DNA of 64,000 bases, taken from NCBI GenBank assembly GCA_963814955.1, contig CAWFEX010000015.1, positions 186,001-250,000 of the forward strand, given 5' to 3'. Source of the DNA: DATCJA01 sp963814955. GTDB lineage: Bacteria; Acidobacteriota; Vicinamibacteria; Vicinamibacterales; UBA2999. The stretch's first letter is position 1; every line of letters begins with the position of its first letter. Position numbers and translations under genes: made by a program. Of this stretch, positions 15,053 to 23,709 are shown in pieces. Below the pieces are notes generated by a model that searched no databases, was not told the DNA's origin, and was given only the letters and a program-made list of their open reading frames with translations.

Positions 15053-18000
15053 TCAGTTCAACTGCACGGAAATGAGTTTCGAGACGCCCGGCTCTTCCAT
15101 GGTGACGCCGTACAGCCGGTTCGCAATTTCCATCGTCCGGCGATTGTGCGTGATGAGGATGAACTGCGTCCTGTCGAGCATACCCTGCAGCATGTCGACG
15201 AAACGCCCGACGTTGGCGTCGTCGAGCGGCGCGTCGATTTCGTCGAGCAGACAGAACGGACTCGGCTTGTACTTGAAGATGGCAAACATCAATGCGATGG
15301 CGGTGAGCGCTTTTTCGCCTCCGGACAGCAATTGAACGTTCTGCAGACGCTTGCCGGGGGGCGACGCCACGATGTCGATGCCGCTCTCGAGCGGGTCATT
15401 TTCATCGAGCAGGGTCAGACCGGCTCGACCTCCGCCGAACAGCGTACTGAAGGTCTCCTGAAAATTGTGCTGGATGGCGGAAAACGCTTCGTTGAACCTC
15501 GCCGTCGATGTCTCGTCGATCCGCTTGATGGCATCGGCGGTCTGGGCAATCGAGTCGATGAGATCCTTGCGCTGTGTGGAAAGGAACGCGTGGCGCGTTT
15601 CCAGCTCGTCGAACTGCTCGATCGCCATCATGTTGACGGGGCCGAGGCGGTCGATCTTGCCCTTCAACGCGTTGATGGCTTCTTCCGCGGTCATGACGTC
15701 GGTAGGGCTGGAGTCGGACTTGGCGTCGGCGCCTGCGGTCCGGCTGAAGCCGGACACTACGTCTGGTTCCGCGTCTGTGGCCTCTTGTTCCGCCTCCGGA
15801 TCGGGTTCTTCCGCGGCGATAACCGCGGCGTCGGGCGTCGTCTCGCCTGCGCGCTCCATCTCCTCGACGTCCATCAGGATCTGCGCGAGTGACGACTGGA
15901 TGGTTTCCTCGCACAACTGAGCGAGGTGAACCATGTCGCTCTCAGCTGTGGCTCGGGCGATGTCGAGTTCGCCTGCCTCCGCCCGGATCCGTTCCAGTGC
16001 CTGACGCGCTTCACGAATGACTGCATCGTGTCCATCGACGCGGCTCCGGACATCCGCCGCAGCCTCGTCGGCCTGGCGTACGTCCTCGCGCAGCACCTCG
16101 AGGCGGCGAATGTCTTCGTCAAGCTGAACGGCGCCCTCGGCGATCGCCTGCACGAGCCCTTCGCGTTTCGCTCGAAGCTGCTGGAGCTCGGACACGCGGG
16201 CAGCGATGCGGCCGTCGACGTCCCGCGCCGCCTCCTCGAGTCTGGCGACTTCGGCAGCAAGGGCCGACGCGCGCTCGATCATCGCCGCGTGAGAGGCACG
16301 TGTCTCCGCGACGCGCGCACTGAGCGCATCCACGGTTTCCCGCGCGGTCATGAGACGGCCCTGCGCTCCGGACAGCCCCGCTTCGGCACGCCGCTGCTCG
16401 TCGAACAGGCGCACGATCGAAGCCTCTGCCTCGGTGTATCGGGCATCGATCGACGCGCGCTCTTCTTCGGCCTGACGACGCTCCAGTGCGATGACGTCCG
16501 CCTTGCGGTTCAGCCGTTCGGCTTCCTCCACGGCGTGGTCGGCCCGCGCCTGAAAGGATACGAGCGCCACTTCCTGGCGGTGCTGCTCGTCGGTGAGCGC
16601 CGCAATTGCGCTTGTCGCCTGCGCGATAGCCACCTCGAGGCGGATCGTCTCGTCGCCGAGGCGGGCGAGCTCCGCGCGATCGCTCGCAATCCGCTGGCGA
16701 AGCTCCCGGATTTCACGCTTGGTCGACAAGATGCCGCGCGATTCAACTTTCACGCCGCCCGACACCAGATGCGGGCCCCGCACGACGTCTCCTTCGAGCG
16801 TCGCGACCGGCGCGGGTGTCCTTCGCGCCATCGACACCGCGACATCGAACGTCTCGGCGATGTACGCCTCCGGAACAACCTTCTTGATGGTGGAGGTGTA
16901 AGGTCCGGTAACGCGAAGCACATCGAATATCGGAGAGGTCCCGGGCATCCGAATCGCTTCACTGCGGTGCTGCCCGTTCGACTCCTGATCGATGACAACG
17001 AAGCCGCAGCGGCCGGCATCCTGCTCCCGGACGAGCGCCAGGCCTGCTGCCGCGTGGTCATGACGTTCGACGATGACGTGCTGCAGGAGCTCACCAAGGC
17101 AGGCTTCGACCGCGCGCTCATAGGCCCTGTCAACCTCGATGTAGTCCGCGACGGCGCCACGCTGTCCAACCTGTCCATTGGCCTGGACGAGCACCGTGCG
17201 CGCCGCATCGCCGAACTCCGCCCGGCTGGCCTCGAGCTCCACGAGGGACGCGAGCCGAGCCTCACTTCGCGCCAGCTCCTGCTCGAACGCCCTGACACTC
17301 CTGACGTGGCTCTCGTGAGCCGTACGCGCCGTCAGAAGCTCCGACCCGCGCGCGACGCTGTCGATCCTGATCTGCTCCACCGCGGCGTTGGTCCGCGTCA
17401 GCGATTCCTGCGCCGTCCTGCGGCCTGCTTCCACGCCTTCGGTCTCGCGGCTCACATCGTCCTGCTCGACGTCCAGCTTCCCGAGAGCTGCCGTCACTCG
17501 CTCGCGCTGCGCCGCCGCGTGCTCCATGACGTGGCGAAGCGCGGTCGCGGCGTTCAAGGCGGCAAAGACGTCCGAACGCGCGGCTTCGACGTCGGCTTCG
17601 AACCCCTCGATCTGCTGCTGCGCGATCGCGTGGGCACTCTGCGCCTCGGCAAGGGCGGCTGCCGCACTGTCACGGGCGCGCGCCGCCTCCTCGGTCGCGC
17701 GGCGCCGTTCCTCCGCCGCCAGCCGCGCCGGTTCGCGACTGGCTTCGAGCTCGCGAAGCTCGGCGGTGATTTCATCGCCCCGCGTCGCGAGCATGTCGAC
17801 GTGATGCCGATCGAACTCCTGCTGCTGCTGGCGGCGGTTGATGTCGAGCTCCCGCGCGTGAGCCTGCTCGCGGATCTGTGCAGCGCGGCTATCCGCTTCG
17901 GCCTGCTCGATGCGCAGGCGCGCCTGATCGGCCTCGACCTCGGCGACGCGGGCGGAAGCGGCTGCCTCGCGCTCTCGCGCCTCGGCCAGGCGCGCATGTA

Positions 18001-18880
18001 CTCCATCGATGGTCCGTGACAACTCCCTGTATCGCCGGACGAGGAGCACCTTTTCCCAGCGGCGCAGCTCTTCTCGAAGACGCTTGTAGCGACGCGCCTT
18101 CGCGGCCTGTCGTTTCAGCGCGCCACGCTGCTTCTCGACTTCGAAGACGATGTCGTCGATGCGCGTGAGGTTCTGCTGGGCGGCCTCCAGCTTCAGCTCT
18201 GCAGCGCGACGGCGTGATTTGTACTTCGTGATTCCCGCCGCTTCTTCGATCAGCTGACGCCGATCGGCCGGACGCGAGCTGAGAATCATGCCAATCTTGC
18301 CCTGCTCGATAATGGCGTACGCCTTGGCACCGAGCCCGGTGTCCATCAGCAGTTCATGGATGTCGCGAAGCCGGCATACCTCTCCGTCGATCAAATATTC
18401 ACTTTCGCCAGACCGGTACAACCGCCGCGTGACTTCGACATCTCGCGTGAACATCGCGGCTGCCGCATGTACGCCACTTCCATTTCCGTTCCCGTTTCCG
18501 TTGCCGTTCCCATTCCCGTGCCCGTTCCCATTCCCGTTGGCGTGGCCATTGCCATTGCCGTCGATACCGACCGGCTGAAATTGCTCGAAATCGGCAACGC
18601 CCGCCGAGGGAGGCATCGGCAATCCTGTCAGGCGAAGCCGCACCTCTGCGGTGGCTCCCGGCTTTCGCGCGTCGCTGCCGCTGAAGATGACGTCCTCCAT
18701 CCGGTCGCCACGCAAACTCTTTGCGCTCTGCTCGCCCATCACCCAGGTGATGGCGTCCGCCACGTTGCTCTTGCCGCACCCATTCGGGCCGACGATGGCG
18801 GTGACACCCTGGTCGAAGGCAAGCTCCGACCGGTCGGAAAACGACTTGAATCCGTGGATTTCTAGACGTTCTAAACGCAT
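15053..18880 (-). CDS. smc: Chromosome segregation protein SMC
   Basis: 1275 residues. SMC is the ATPase arm of bacterial condensin and compacts and segregates the chromosome. Walker A GPNGCGKSN (31-39), long coiled coils, a hinge near the middle (QRGAVADYIEVDRAYERAVE, shown in full at 20), then the signature LSGGEKALTAIALMF and Walker B FCLLDEIDAPLDD. Two oddities: an (Asn-Gly)n insertion at about residues 108-136 in the N-terminal lobe, and a REP-like palindrome translated as VVSGFSRTA (1041-1049) before the C-terminal lobe. Start ATG 18880 (MRLERLEIHGFKSFSD) is the family start. Confidence 0.93.
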   Translation of the reverse strand: MRLERLEIHGFKSFSDRSELAFDQGVTAIVGPNGCGKSNVADAITWVMGEQSAKSLRGDRMEDVIFSGSDARKPGATAEVRLRLTGLPMPPSAGVADFEQFQPVGIDGNGNGHANGNGNGHGNGNGNGNGNGNGSGVHAAAAMFTRDVEVTRRLYRSGESEYLIDGEVCRLRDIHELLMDTGLGAKAYAIIEQGKIGMILSSRPADRRQLIEEAAGITKYKSRRRAAELKLEAAQQNLTRIDDIVFEVEKQRGALKRQAAKARRYKRLREELRRWEKVLLVRRYRELSRTIDGVHARLAEAREREAAASARVAEVEADQARLRIEQAEADSRAAQIREQAHARELDINRRQQQQEFDRHHVDMLATRGDEITAELRELEASREPARLAAEERRRATEEAARARDSAAAALAEAQSAHAIAQQQIEGFEADVEAARSDVFAALNAATALRHVMEHAAAQRERVTAALGKLDVEQDDVSRETEGVEAGRRTAQESLTRTNAAVEQIRIDSVARGSELLTARTAHESHVRSVRAFEQELARSEARLASLVELEASRAEFGDAARTVLVQANGQVGQRGAVADYIEVDRAYERAVEACLGELLQHVIVERHDHAAAGLALVREQDAGRCGFVVIDQESNGQHRSEAIRMPGTSPIFDVLRVTGPYTSTIKKVVPEAYIAETFDVAVSMARRTPAPVATLEGDVVRGPHLVSGGVKVESRGILSTKREIRELRQRIASDRAELARLGDETIRLEVAIAQATSAIAALTDEQHRQEVALVSFQARADHAVEEAERLNRKADVIALERRQAEEERASIDARYTEAEASIVRLFDEQRRAEAGLSGAQGRLMTARETVDALSARVAETRASHAAMIERASALAAEVARLEEAARDVDGRIAARVSELQQLRAKREGLVQAIAEGAVQLDEDIRRLEVLREDVRQADEAAADVRSRVDGHDAVIREARQALERIRAEAGELDIARATAESDMVHLAQLCEETIQSSLAQILMDVEEMERAGETTPDAAVIAAEEPDPEAEQEATDAEPDVVSGFSRTAGADAKSDSSPTDVMTAEEAINALKGKIDRLGPVNMMAIEQFDELETRHAFLSTQRKDLIDSIAQTADAIKRIDETSTARFNEAFSAIQHNFQETFSTLFGGGRAGLTLLDENDPLESGIDIVASPPGKRLQNVQLLSGGEKALTAIALMFAIFKYKPSPFCLLDEIDAPLDDANVGRFVDMLQGMLDRTQFILITHNRRTMEIANRLYGVTMEEPGVSKLISVQLN
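15738..15760 (-). repeat. REP-like palindrome inside the smc coding region
   Basis: On the minus strand GTAG-T-GTCCGGCT-TC-AGCCGGAC: same plan as the intergenic REP hairpins (GTAG head, centre GGCTTCAGCC), but different stem bases. It is in frame and encodes VVSGFSRT in the linker before the SMC C-terminal head. Confidence 0.65.
18478..18571. repeat. Six-base-period microsatellite in smc
   Basis: Roughly fourteen imperfect units of the form CCCGTT / CCATTC, read on the minus strand as alternating Asn-Gly codons. It lies in a loop of the SMC N-terminal ATPase lobe, between EVRLRLTG and the conserved VTRRLYRSGESEY segment. Unit number may vary between strains by slippage; multiples of six keep the frame. 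Confidence 0.8.
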
Positions 18881-19012
18881 GTGTGTTGTTGTGGTTGAGA
18901 GTCTAAACACGCCTAGCCCTAGTGGCAAGGCCAAAGTAACACCACAATATTTTGGGCTGGGAGCCCAAAGGGCGGGGTGGCGTTACAACACCCGCGTCCC
19001 AACTTCCTCCTG

Positions 19013-20689
19013 TCAACCGCAAGGCGGGCGGACCCGCGCGGGAGTCGGGAGCTGGAACGCGGAGATTACCTCTGTGCTCGCGCGGGTGCGGTCCCGAGTC
19101 GCATCAGCGATTCTGCTTCGGGGAACAGCGTCAGCGAGTACCTGCAACTGCGGGTCCTGCCGCGCAAGGTTTCTCCGTGCAACTTCGACCCCGAACAGGT
19201 CGATGTCGATCTCGAAGCGAATCATCGCGCGGATGAACGGCAGGTCCTGCTGCCAGGCGCTCTCGTCTATGGTGAGCCTGGATTTCTGCACGTGCTCCTT
19301 GAACTCGGCAACCATCGCATCGGTGAGCTGGAAGTCTTCCGTCAGCTCGCGAAGCGGGGCCGAGGGACTCGCCGAGATGCGCTTGTCGTCCGCGCGCGCA
19401 AAGCGCTGCGCGAACGTATCGAAAAGATTCCGCGCGAAAAGCGTCCGGCCGAACCTGGAGGGATTGAAGCCTTCGATTGGACCATCAAAGCGGCGATCCG
19501 GCTCGACACCGCCGCCGCTGTAAACGCGCCGCCCCGCGTCCGTGTACTTCAGATCCTCGGGTTTGTGAACCTTCGAGGGATCCTGTTCGCGCAAGGTGTA
19601 AGTGAGATACTCGTCGAACGCGCCGTCCCACGGCCGCTGGATCAGCCGTCCGCTCGGTGTGTAGTACCGCGCGGTCGTGACGGCAACGCCAGCACCACCG
19701 CTCACGCGATACACCGACTGCACGAGCGCTTTGCCGAAGGTCGTCTCTCCAACAATGAGCGACCGATCGTGGTCCTGCAGGGCGCCGGACACGATTTCAG
19801 ACGCGCTGGCGCTGTTGCGATTCACCAGCGTGACGATAGGGAGCGCCGTGTAATCGCTCTGCTGGGTTGCCCGATAGTCCTGATCCGAGTTGGCAACACG
19901 GCCGCGCGTATAGACGATCAAATCGCCTCGCGGCAGGAAGCGGTTCGCGACGCGAATCGCCTGATCCAGCGCGCCGCCGGGATTGCCGCGCAGGTCAAAG
20001 ACCAGGCGCCGCATCCCCTTGCCGTTCAGGTCGCGCAAGGCGCGCCCCAGCTCCTGATCGGTGTTCTCGCCGAAATCCGAGAGAAGGATGTATCCCGTGG
20101 TCGGGTTGAGCAGGAACGCGGCCTTCACCGTGGGTATGTGGATCTCGTCGCGAACGACGTCGAGCTCAATCAGCTTGTCGTAGCCGGACCGCTTGATGGC
20201 GACGTGCACCGGAGTGCCCCGCGGACCCCGCAACTGCCGTACGGCCTCGTCGCTCGTCCACCCCTTGGTGTCCTTCCCCTCGATCTGCGCGATCACGTCG
20301 CCGCGGCGGACGCCCTTCTGATACGCGGGCGAACCTTCGAACAGGGAAAATACGGTGATCTCCCCTTCGATGACCTGGATGGAGATACCGAGACCGTAAT
20401 AGCGGCCTTCCTGACGCTCGCGCATCTGCGCATACGTGCGGGGATCCATGAAGCTCGAGTGCGGATCGAGCGTCTGCAGCATTCCGGAAATGGCGCCGTA
20501 CACGAGACGATCGGATTCGACCTCGCCGACAAAGTTGGCCTCAACCGCACTCAACGCGGCCGTAAAGGCCTTGTACTGCTCGGGAATCTGGTCCTGGGCG
20601 ACCAGCGCGCTCCGACCGTAAAAGCCCCCCAGCAGCGCGCAGAAGGCGACCGTGAAGACCGCGGCGGAGAAAGTCCTGTAGCTGCGCAT
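19013..20689 (-). CDS. S41 family C-terminal processing peptidase (CtpA/Prc-like)
   Basis: 558 residues. N-terminal signal or anchor (about 8-24), a PDZ domain (about 96-180; YYGLGISIQVIEGEITVFS with the GSPAYQKGVRRGDVIAQIEG loop) and the S41 core. Catalytic residues are visible: Ser in the NRNSASASEIVSGALQD motif (293-297) and Lys320 in TTFGKALVQ. These periplasmic proteases remove C-terminal tails or degrade proteins. The C-terminal 150 residues extend beyond the usual core and are not recognised. smc lies 132 bp downstream on the same strand; tatA is divergent. Confidence 0.87.
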   Translation of the reverse strand: MRSYRTFSAAVFTVAFCALLGGFYGRSALVAQDQIPEQYKAFTAALSAVEANFVGEVESDRLVYGAISGMLQTLDPHSSFMDPRTYAQMRERQEGRYYGLGISIQVIEGEITVFSLFEGSPAYQKGVRRGDVIAQIEGKDTKGWTSDEAVRQLRGPRGTPVHVAIKRSGYDKLIELDVVRDEIHIPTVKAAFLLNPTTGYILLSDFGENTDQELGRALRDLNGKGMRRLVFDLRGNPGGALDQAIRVANRFLPRGDLIVYTRGRVANSDQDYRATQQSDYTALPIVTLVNRNSASASEIVSGALQDHDRSLIVGETTFGKALVQSVYRVSGGAGVAVTTARYYTPSGRLIQRPWDGAFDEYLTYTLREQDPSKVHKPEDLKYTDAGRRVYSGGGVEPDRRFDGPIEGFNPSRFGRTLFARNLFDTFAQRFARADDKRISASPSAPLRELTEDFQLTDAMVAEFKEHVQKSRLTIDESAWQQDLPFIRAMIRFEIDIDLFGVEVARRNLARQDPQLQVLADAVPRSRIADATRDRTRASTEVISAFQLPTPARVRPPCG

Positions 20690-20715
20690 ATCTGAAGCAA
20701 CTATAAACGGTTACC

Positions 20716-20745
20716 TTGACCCCGTCCAGATCGCATTTCTATAAT
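20716..20745 (+). promoter_or_regulatory. Strong sigma-70-type promoter for tatA-tatC
   Basis: TTGACC (20716-20721) and a perfect TATAAT (20740-20745), 18 bp apart. Start expected near 20752, giving a leader of about 114 bases that ends in a GCCGGC...GCCGGC hairpin just before the CTGGAG ribosome site. Confidence 0.75.
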
Positions 20746-20865
20746 CCAATGAATCACTTGCGGGAATTTCTGGGCACTCGAGGGTCAGCCCGGAACCCGA
20801 AGGGGGTGGACCGGAACCCAGATCCCGCAAGCGTTAACGCCGGCGGCTCGCCGGCTGGAGTATTT

Positions 20866-21192
20866 ATGTTTGGTTCCATCGGTATGCCCGAGCTGATCAT
20901 CATCCTGGTGATCGCGCTCATCATCTTCGGACCGCGGAAGCTGCCCGAACTCGGCCGCTCGCTCGGCAGAAGCATCGGTGAGTTCAAACGGGCGTCCAAC
21001 GAGTTGCGGAGCACGCTCGAAGAGGAAATCCGGGTCGAAGAACAGCGCGACCAGCGCGCCGCCATTCGCGAGGAGCAGGATTCGGCCGTCGCGGCCGCAA
21101 CGCAACCCCCGACGCCTGCTCCACCGGTCACGCCGGCTCCCCCGGCGAACGAAACGATCGACAGGACGACCGGCACCGGTCCCGTGGCTTAG
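20866..21192 (+). CDS. tatA: Sec-independent translocase protein TatA
   Basis: 108 residues. TatA forms the pore-like part of the twin-arginine pathway for folded proteins. Seen: the family opening MFGSIGMPELIIILVIALII (one N-terminal membrane helix), the hinge FGPRKLPELGRSLG and an amphipathic helix GEFKRASNELR, followed by a Pro/Ala-rich tail. ATG 20866 follows CTGGAG by 5 bases. The longer open frame upstream is not used because it crosses the promoter leader. tatC starts 10 bp after. Confidence 0.9.
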   Translation: MFGSIGMPELIIILVIALIIFGPRKLPELGRSLGRSIGEFKRASNELRSTLEEEIRVEEQRDQRAAIREEQDSAVAAATQPPTPAPPVTPAPPANETIDRTTGTGPVA

Positions 21193-21202
21193 TGGTCCGC
21201 TC

Positions 21203-22030
21203 GTGGGCCTGATCCCATTCCCCAAGAACGCGCCGGCCGCTGTGCCGGATGACGATCTCGTCGACCGAGACAACCTCGGAGCTGGCGCCGATGACGACAT
21301 TGGCGGCAAGATGTCGTTTCTCGATCACCTGGACGAGCTGCGCCGCCGCATCATCTACGCGCTCGTGTCCGTCGGGGCCGGCTTCGTCATCGCGTTCTTC
21401 TTCATCAATCAGATCTTCGACTTCATCATGCGCCCGCTGCAGCAGATGCTGCCGCCCGGCGGAACGCTGGTTTACACCGACCCCACCGAAGCGTTCATGC
21501 TGGACATCAAGATCGCGCTCATCGCGGGACTGATCATCGCGTCGCCGGCCGTCATGTCGCAGGTGTGGCTATTCGTCGCGCCCGGTCTGTACGCGCACGA
21601 GAAGAAGTGGGCGATCCCGTTCATCGTGATGTCGTCGTTCTTCTTCGTTGCGGGGGCGGCATTCTCGCACTACGTGGTCTTTCCGCTGACCTGGCGATTC
21701 TTCACCAGCTTCACCACCGACATCCTGACGTTCATGCCCCGGATCCAGCCGGCGTTCTCCCTCTATCTGCGCCTCCTGCTCGCCTTCGGCGTCGTCTTTC
21801 AAATGCCGACGGTGGTGTTGTTCCTGGCGCGGATGGGAGTGCTGACCGCACGCTTCATGATCCGCAACTTCAAATACGCCGTGCTGATGATCGTCATTGT
21901 CTCGGCGGTGGTGACGCCGGATGGAGGAGGGGTATCGCTCGTCGCGATGACCGGCCCACTGGTGCTGCTCTACATCTTCAGCATCGGACTCGCCTGGCTG
22001 GTCGGCAAAAAGAAGACCGATGCGGTCTGA
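21203..22030 (+). CDS. tatC: Sec-independent translocase protein TatC
   Basis: 275 residues. TatC is the six-helix receptor for twin-arginine signal peptides. Seen: KMSFLDHLDELRRRIIYALV, TPTEAFMLDIKIAL-type segment (here DPTEAFMLDIKIALIAG), FVAPGLYAHEKKWAIPF, FGVVFQMPTVVLFLARMG and SAVVTPDGG. GTG 21203 (GLIPFPKNAPAAV) is chosen as start; the next candidate would be ATG 21311 directly before SFLDHLDELR. No separate TatB gene is nearby. Confidence 0.92.
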   Translation: MGLIPFPKNAPAAVPDDDLVDRDNLGAGADDDIGGKMSFLDHLDELRRRIIYALVSVGAGFVIAFFFINQIFDFIMRPLQQMLPPGGTLVYTDPTEAFMLDIKIALIAGLIIASPAVMSQVWLFVAPGLYAHEKKWAIPFIVMSSFFFVAGAAFSHYVVFPLTWRFFTSFTTDILTFMPRIQPAFSLYLRLLLAFGVVFQMPTVVLFLARMGVLTARFMIRNFKYAVLMIVIVSAVVTPDGGGVSLVAMTGPLVLLYIFSIGLAWLVGKKKTDAV

Positions 22031-22050
22031 CACGCACAGCCGATTCTGAC

Positions 22051-22154
22051 GCGCACGGTGAAGCGTGCGCTCTACGGTGTCACTCGCTGACGCGCACTAG
22101 GATCACTCGTAGCGCCACGATGTCCCCACGTAGCGCGCAGGCTTAGCCTGCGCG
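22051..22154. repeat. REP hairpins between tatC and proS
   Basis: Type B on the minus strand (22051-22075, slightly degenerate) and type A on the plus strand (22130-22154), 54 bp apart, filling the space between convergent tatC and proS. The type A copy ends one base before the proS stop codon. Confidence 0.8.
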
Positions 22155-23612
22155 TCAGTAGGCCTTCGCGAACCAGCCGTGCACGGTTGCAGGACCGTCA
22201 CACCTCAGGCACTTCTTGCCCGCCGCTGACGGGGCGTCAAACGGGATGTTACGGATGGTGGCCTGAGTGTCTGCCTTGATGGCGGCTTCGCATGCAGCGG
22301 AGCCGCACCACGGCGACACGACGAAGCCGGGCCGACCCTCCATGATCTGCTTGAATTCGTCGTAGCTGTCGGTGGACGAGGTGTGTTCCTCACGAAACTT
22401 GAGCGCGCGGTCGTAGAGCGCGCGCTGGATCGCCGACAGCAGCCCCTCCACGTGCGCGACAAGACCCTCCATCGACGCCGCTGATTTCTCGCGCGTATCG
22501 CGCCGCGCGAGCACTACCTGCGACTTCTCGATGTCCTTCGGCCCAATCTCGAGCCGCAGCGGGACCCCTCGCAGCTCCCACTCGTTGAACTTCCAACCCG
22601 GCGTCTGCGATTCGCGGTCGTCGATGAATACGCGTATGCCGCGGGCGACGAGCTCGTCCCGAATACGCTGCGCTTTCGGCAAAACCGTCTCGCGCCAGTT
22701 GCCGCGTGGAATCGGCACGATGACCACCTGGTACGGGGCGATATTCGGCGGCAGAATCAGTCCGCCGTCGTCACCATGTACCATCACAACGGCGCCAATG
22801 AGACGCGTCGTCACGCCCCAGGACGTGCCCCACACGTACTGCAGTGATTTGTCGCGACCCTGGAACTTGATGTCGAAGACCTTGGCGAAGTTCTGACCCA
22901 GGTTGTGCGACGTGCCGGCTTGCAGCGCTCGTCCATCACCCATGAGCGCCTCGATCGAGTAGGTCCGTTCGGCCCCTGCGAACTTCTCGCTCTCTGTCTT
23001 TTGACCGTCCAGGACGGGGATGGCGAGCTCGGTGTGGGCAAATTCCTTGTACACGCCCAGCATCCGCAACGTTTCTTCCTGTGCTTCGTCGGCCGTTTCG
23101 TGCGCGGTATGTCCTTCCTGCCACAGGAATTCCGTCGTGCGCAGAAACAGACGGGTCACTTTTTCCCATCGCACGACATTCGCCCATTGGTTGATGAGAA
23201 TCGGCAGATCGCGCCACGAGTGCACCCACTTCGCGTACATCGTGCCGATGATCGTTTCCGACGTTGGGCGGACGACGAGCCGCTCCTCGAGCACTTCCGT
23301 GCCGCCCTGAGTCACCCACGCCACCTGGGGGGCGAAGCCCTCGACGTGCTCGGCTTCCTTCATCAAAAGGCTTTCAGGAATGAAGAGCGGGAAATATGCG
23401 TTGACATGGCCCGTCGCCTTGAACCGGCGATCGAGCGCCTGCTGCATCAATTCCCAGATCGTGTAGCCGTACGGCCGGATCACCATGCACCCCTTGACGG
23501 GCGAGTAGTCGGCAAGCTCCGCGCGACGGACGACATCCACGTACCAGCGTGCGAAGTCGTCCGATTGAGGAGTGATCTCGGTTGGAAGGTCGGGAATGTT
23601 CTCTGTCGACAT
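22155..23612 (-). CDS. proS: Prolyl-tRNA synthetase, archaeal/eukaryotic-type short form
   Basis: 485 residues. Charges tRNA-Pro with proline. It is the short form without the bacterial insertion domain: class II motif 1 around MVIRPYGYTIWELMQQALD (shown in 19), FPLFIPESLL, GTEVLEERLVVRPTSETIIG (shown in 20), motif 2 LRTTEFLWQEGHTAHET, then motif 3 GTSWGVTTRLIGAVVMVHGD and the anticodon-binding domain. The C-terminal zinc-like part keeps CGSAACEAAI and KCLRCDG. ATG 23612 has no strong ribosome site visible. Flanked on both sides by REP hairpins. Confidence 0.93.
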   Translation of the reverse strand: MSTENIPDLPTEITPQSDDFARWYVDVVRRAELADYSPVKGCMVIRPYGYTIWELMQQALDRRFKATGHVNAYFPLFIPESLLMKEAEHVEGFAPQVAWVTQGGTEVLEERLVVRPTSETIIGTMYAKWVHSWRDLPILINQWANVVRWEKVTRLFLRTTEFLWQEGHTAHETADEAQEETLRMLGVYKEFAHTELAIPVLDGQKTESEKFAGAERTYSIEALMGDGRALQAGTSHNLGQNFAKVFDIKFQGRDKSLQYVWGTSWGVTTRLIGAVVMVHGDDGGLILPPNIAPYQVVIVPIPRGNWRETVLPKAQRIRDELVARGIRVFIDDRESQTPGWKFNEWELRGVPLRLEIGPKDIEKSQVVLARRDTREKSAASMEGLVAHVEGLLSAIQRALYDRALKFREEHTSSTDSYDEFKQIMEGRPGFVVSPWCGSAACEAAIKADTQATIRNIPFDAPSAAGKKCLRCDGPATVHGWFAKAY

Positions 23613-23618
23613 GTGTTT

Positions 23619-23709
23619 GGCGGCCCGTAAAGGGCCGCCCTACGGATGAAGCGTGCCGAGGGGCGCCCTGCGGAAAAGGCCTACGTAGGGCGGGGCTTTA
23701 CGCCCCGCC
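23619..23709. repeat. Two GTAG-headed hairpins between nadB and proS, stem type D
   Basis: GTAG plus GGCGGCCC/GGGCCGC on the minus strand (23619-23643) and GTAG plus GGCGGGGC/GCCCCGCC on the plus strand (23685-23709), both with a TTTA-like centre. The second encodes the last residues and the TAA stop of nadB. Confidence 0.75.

Noticed and set aside
15926..18019. A 697-residue plus-strand frame opposite smc
   Set aside because: Antisense shadow of a conserved long gene in GC-rich DNA; no domain pattern.
18977..20695. A 572-residue plus-strand frame opposite the S41 protease
   Set aside because: Antisense shadow; protease motifs on the minus strand are intact.
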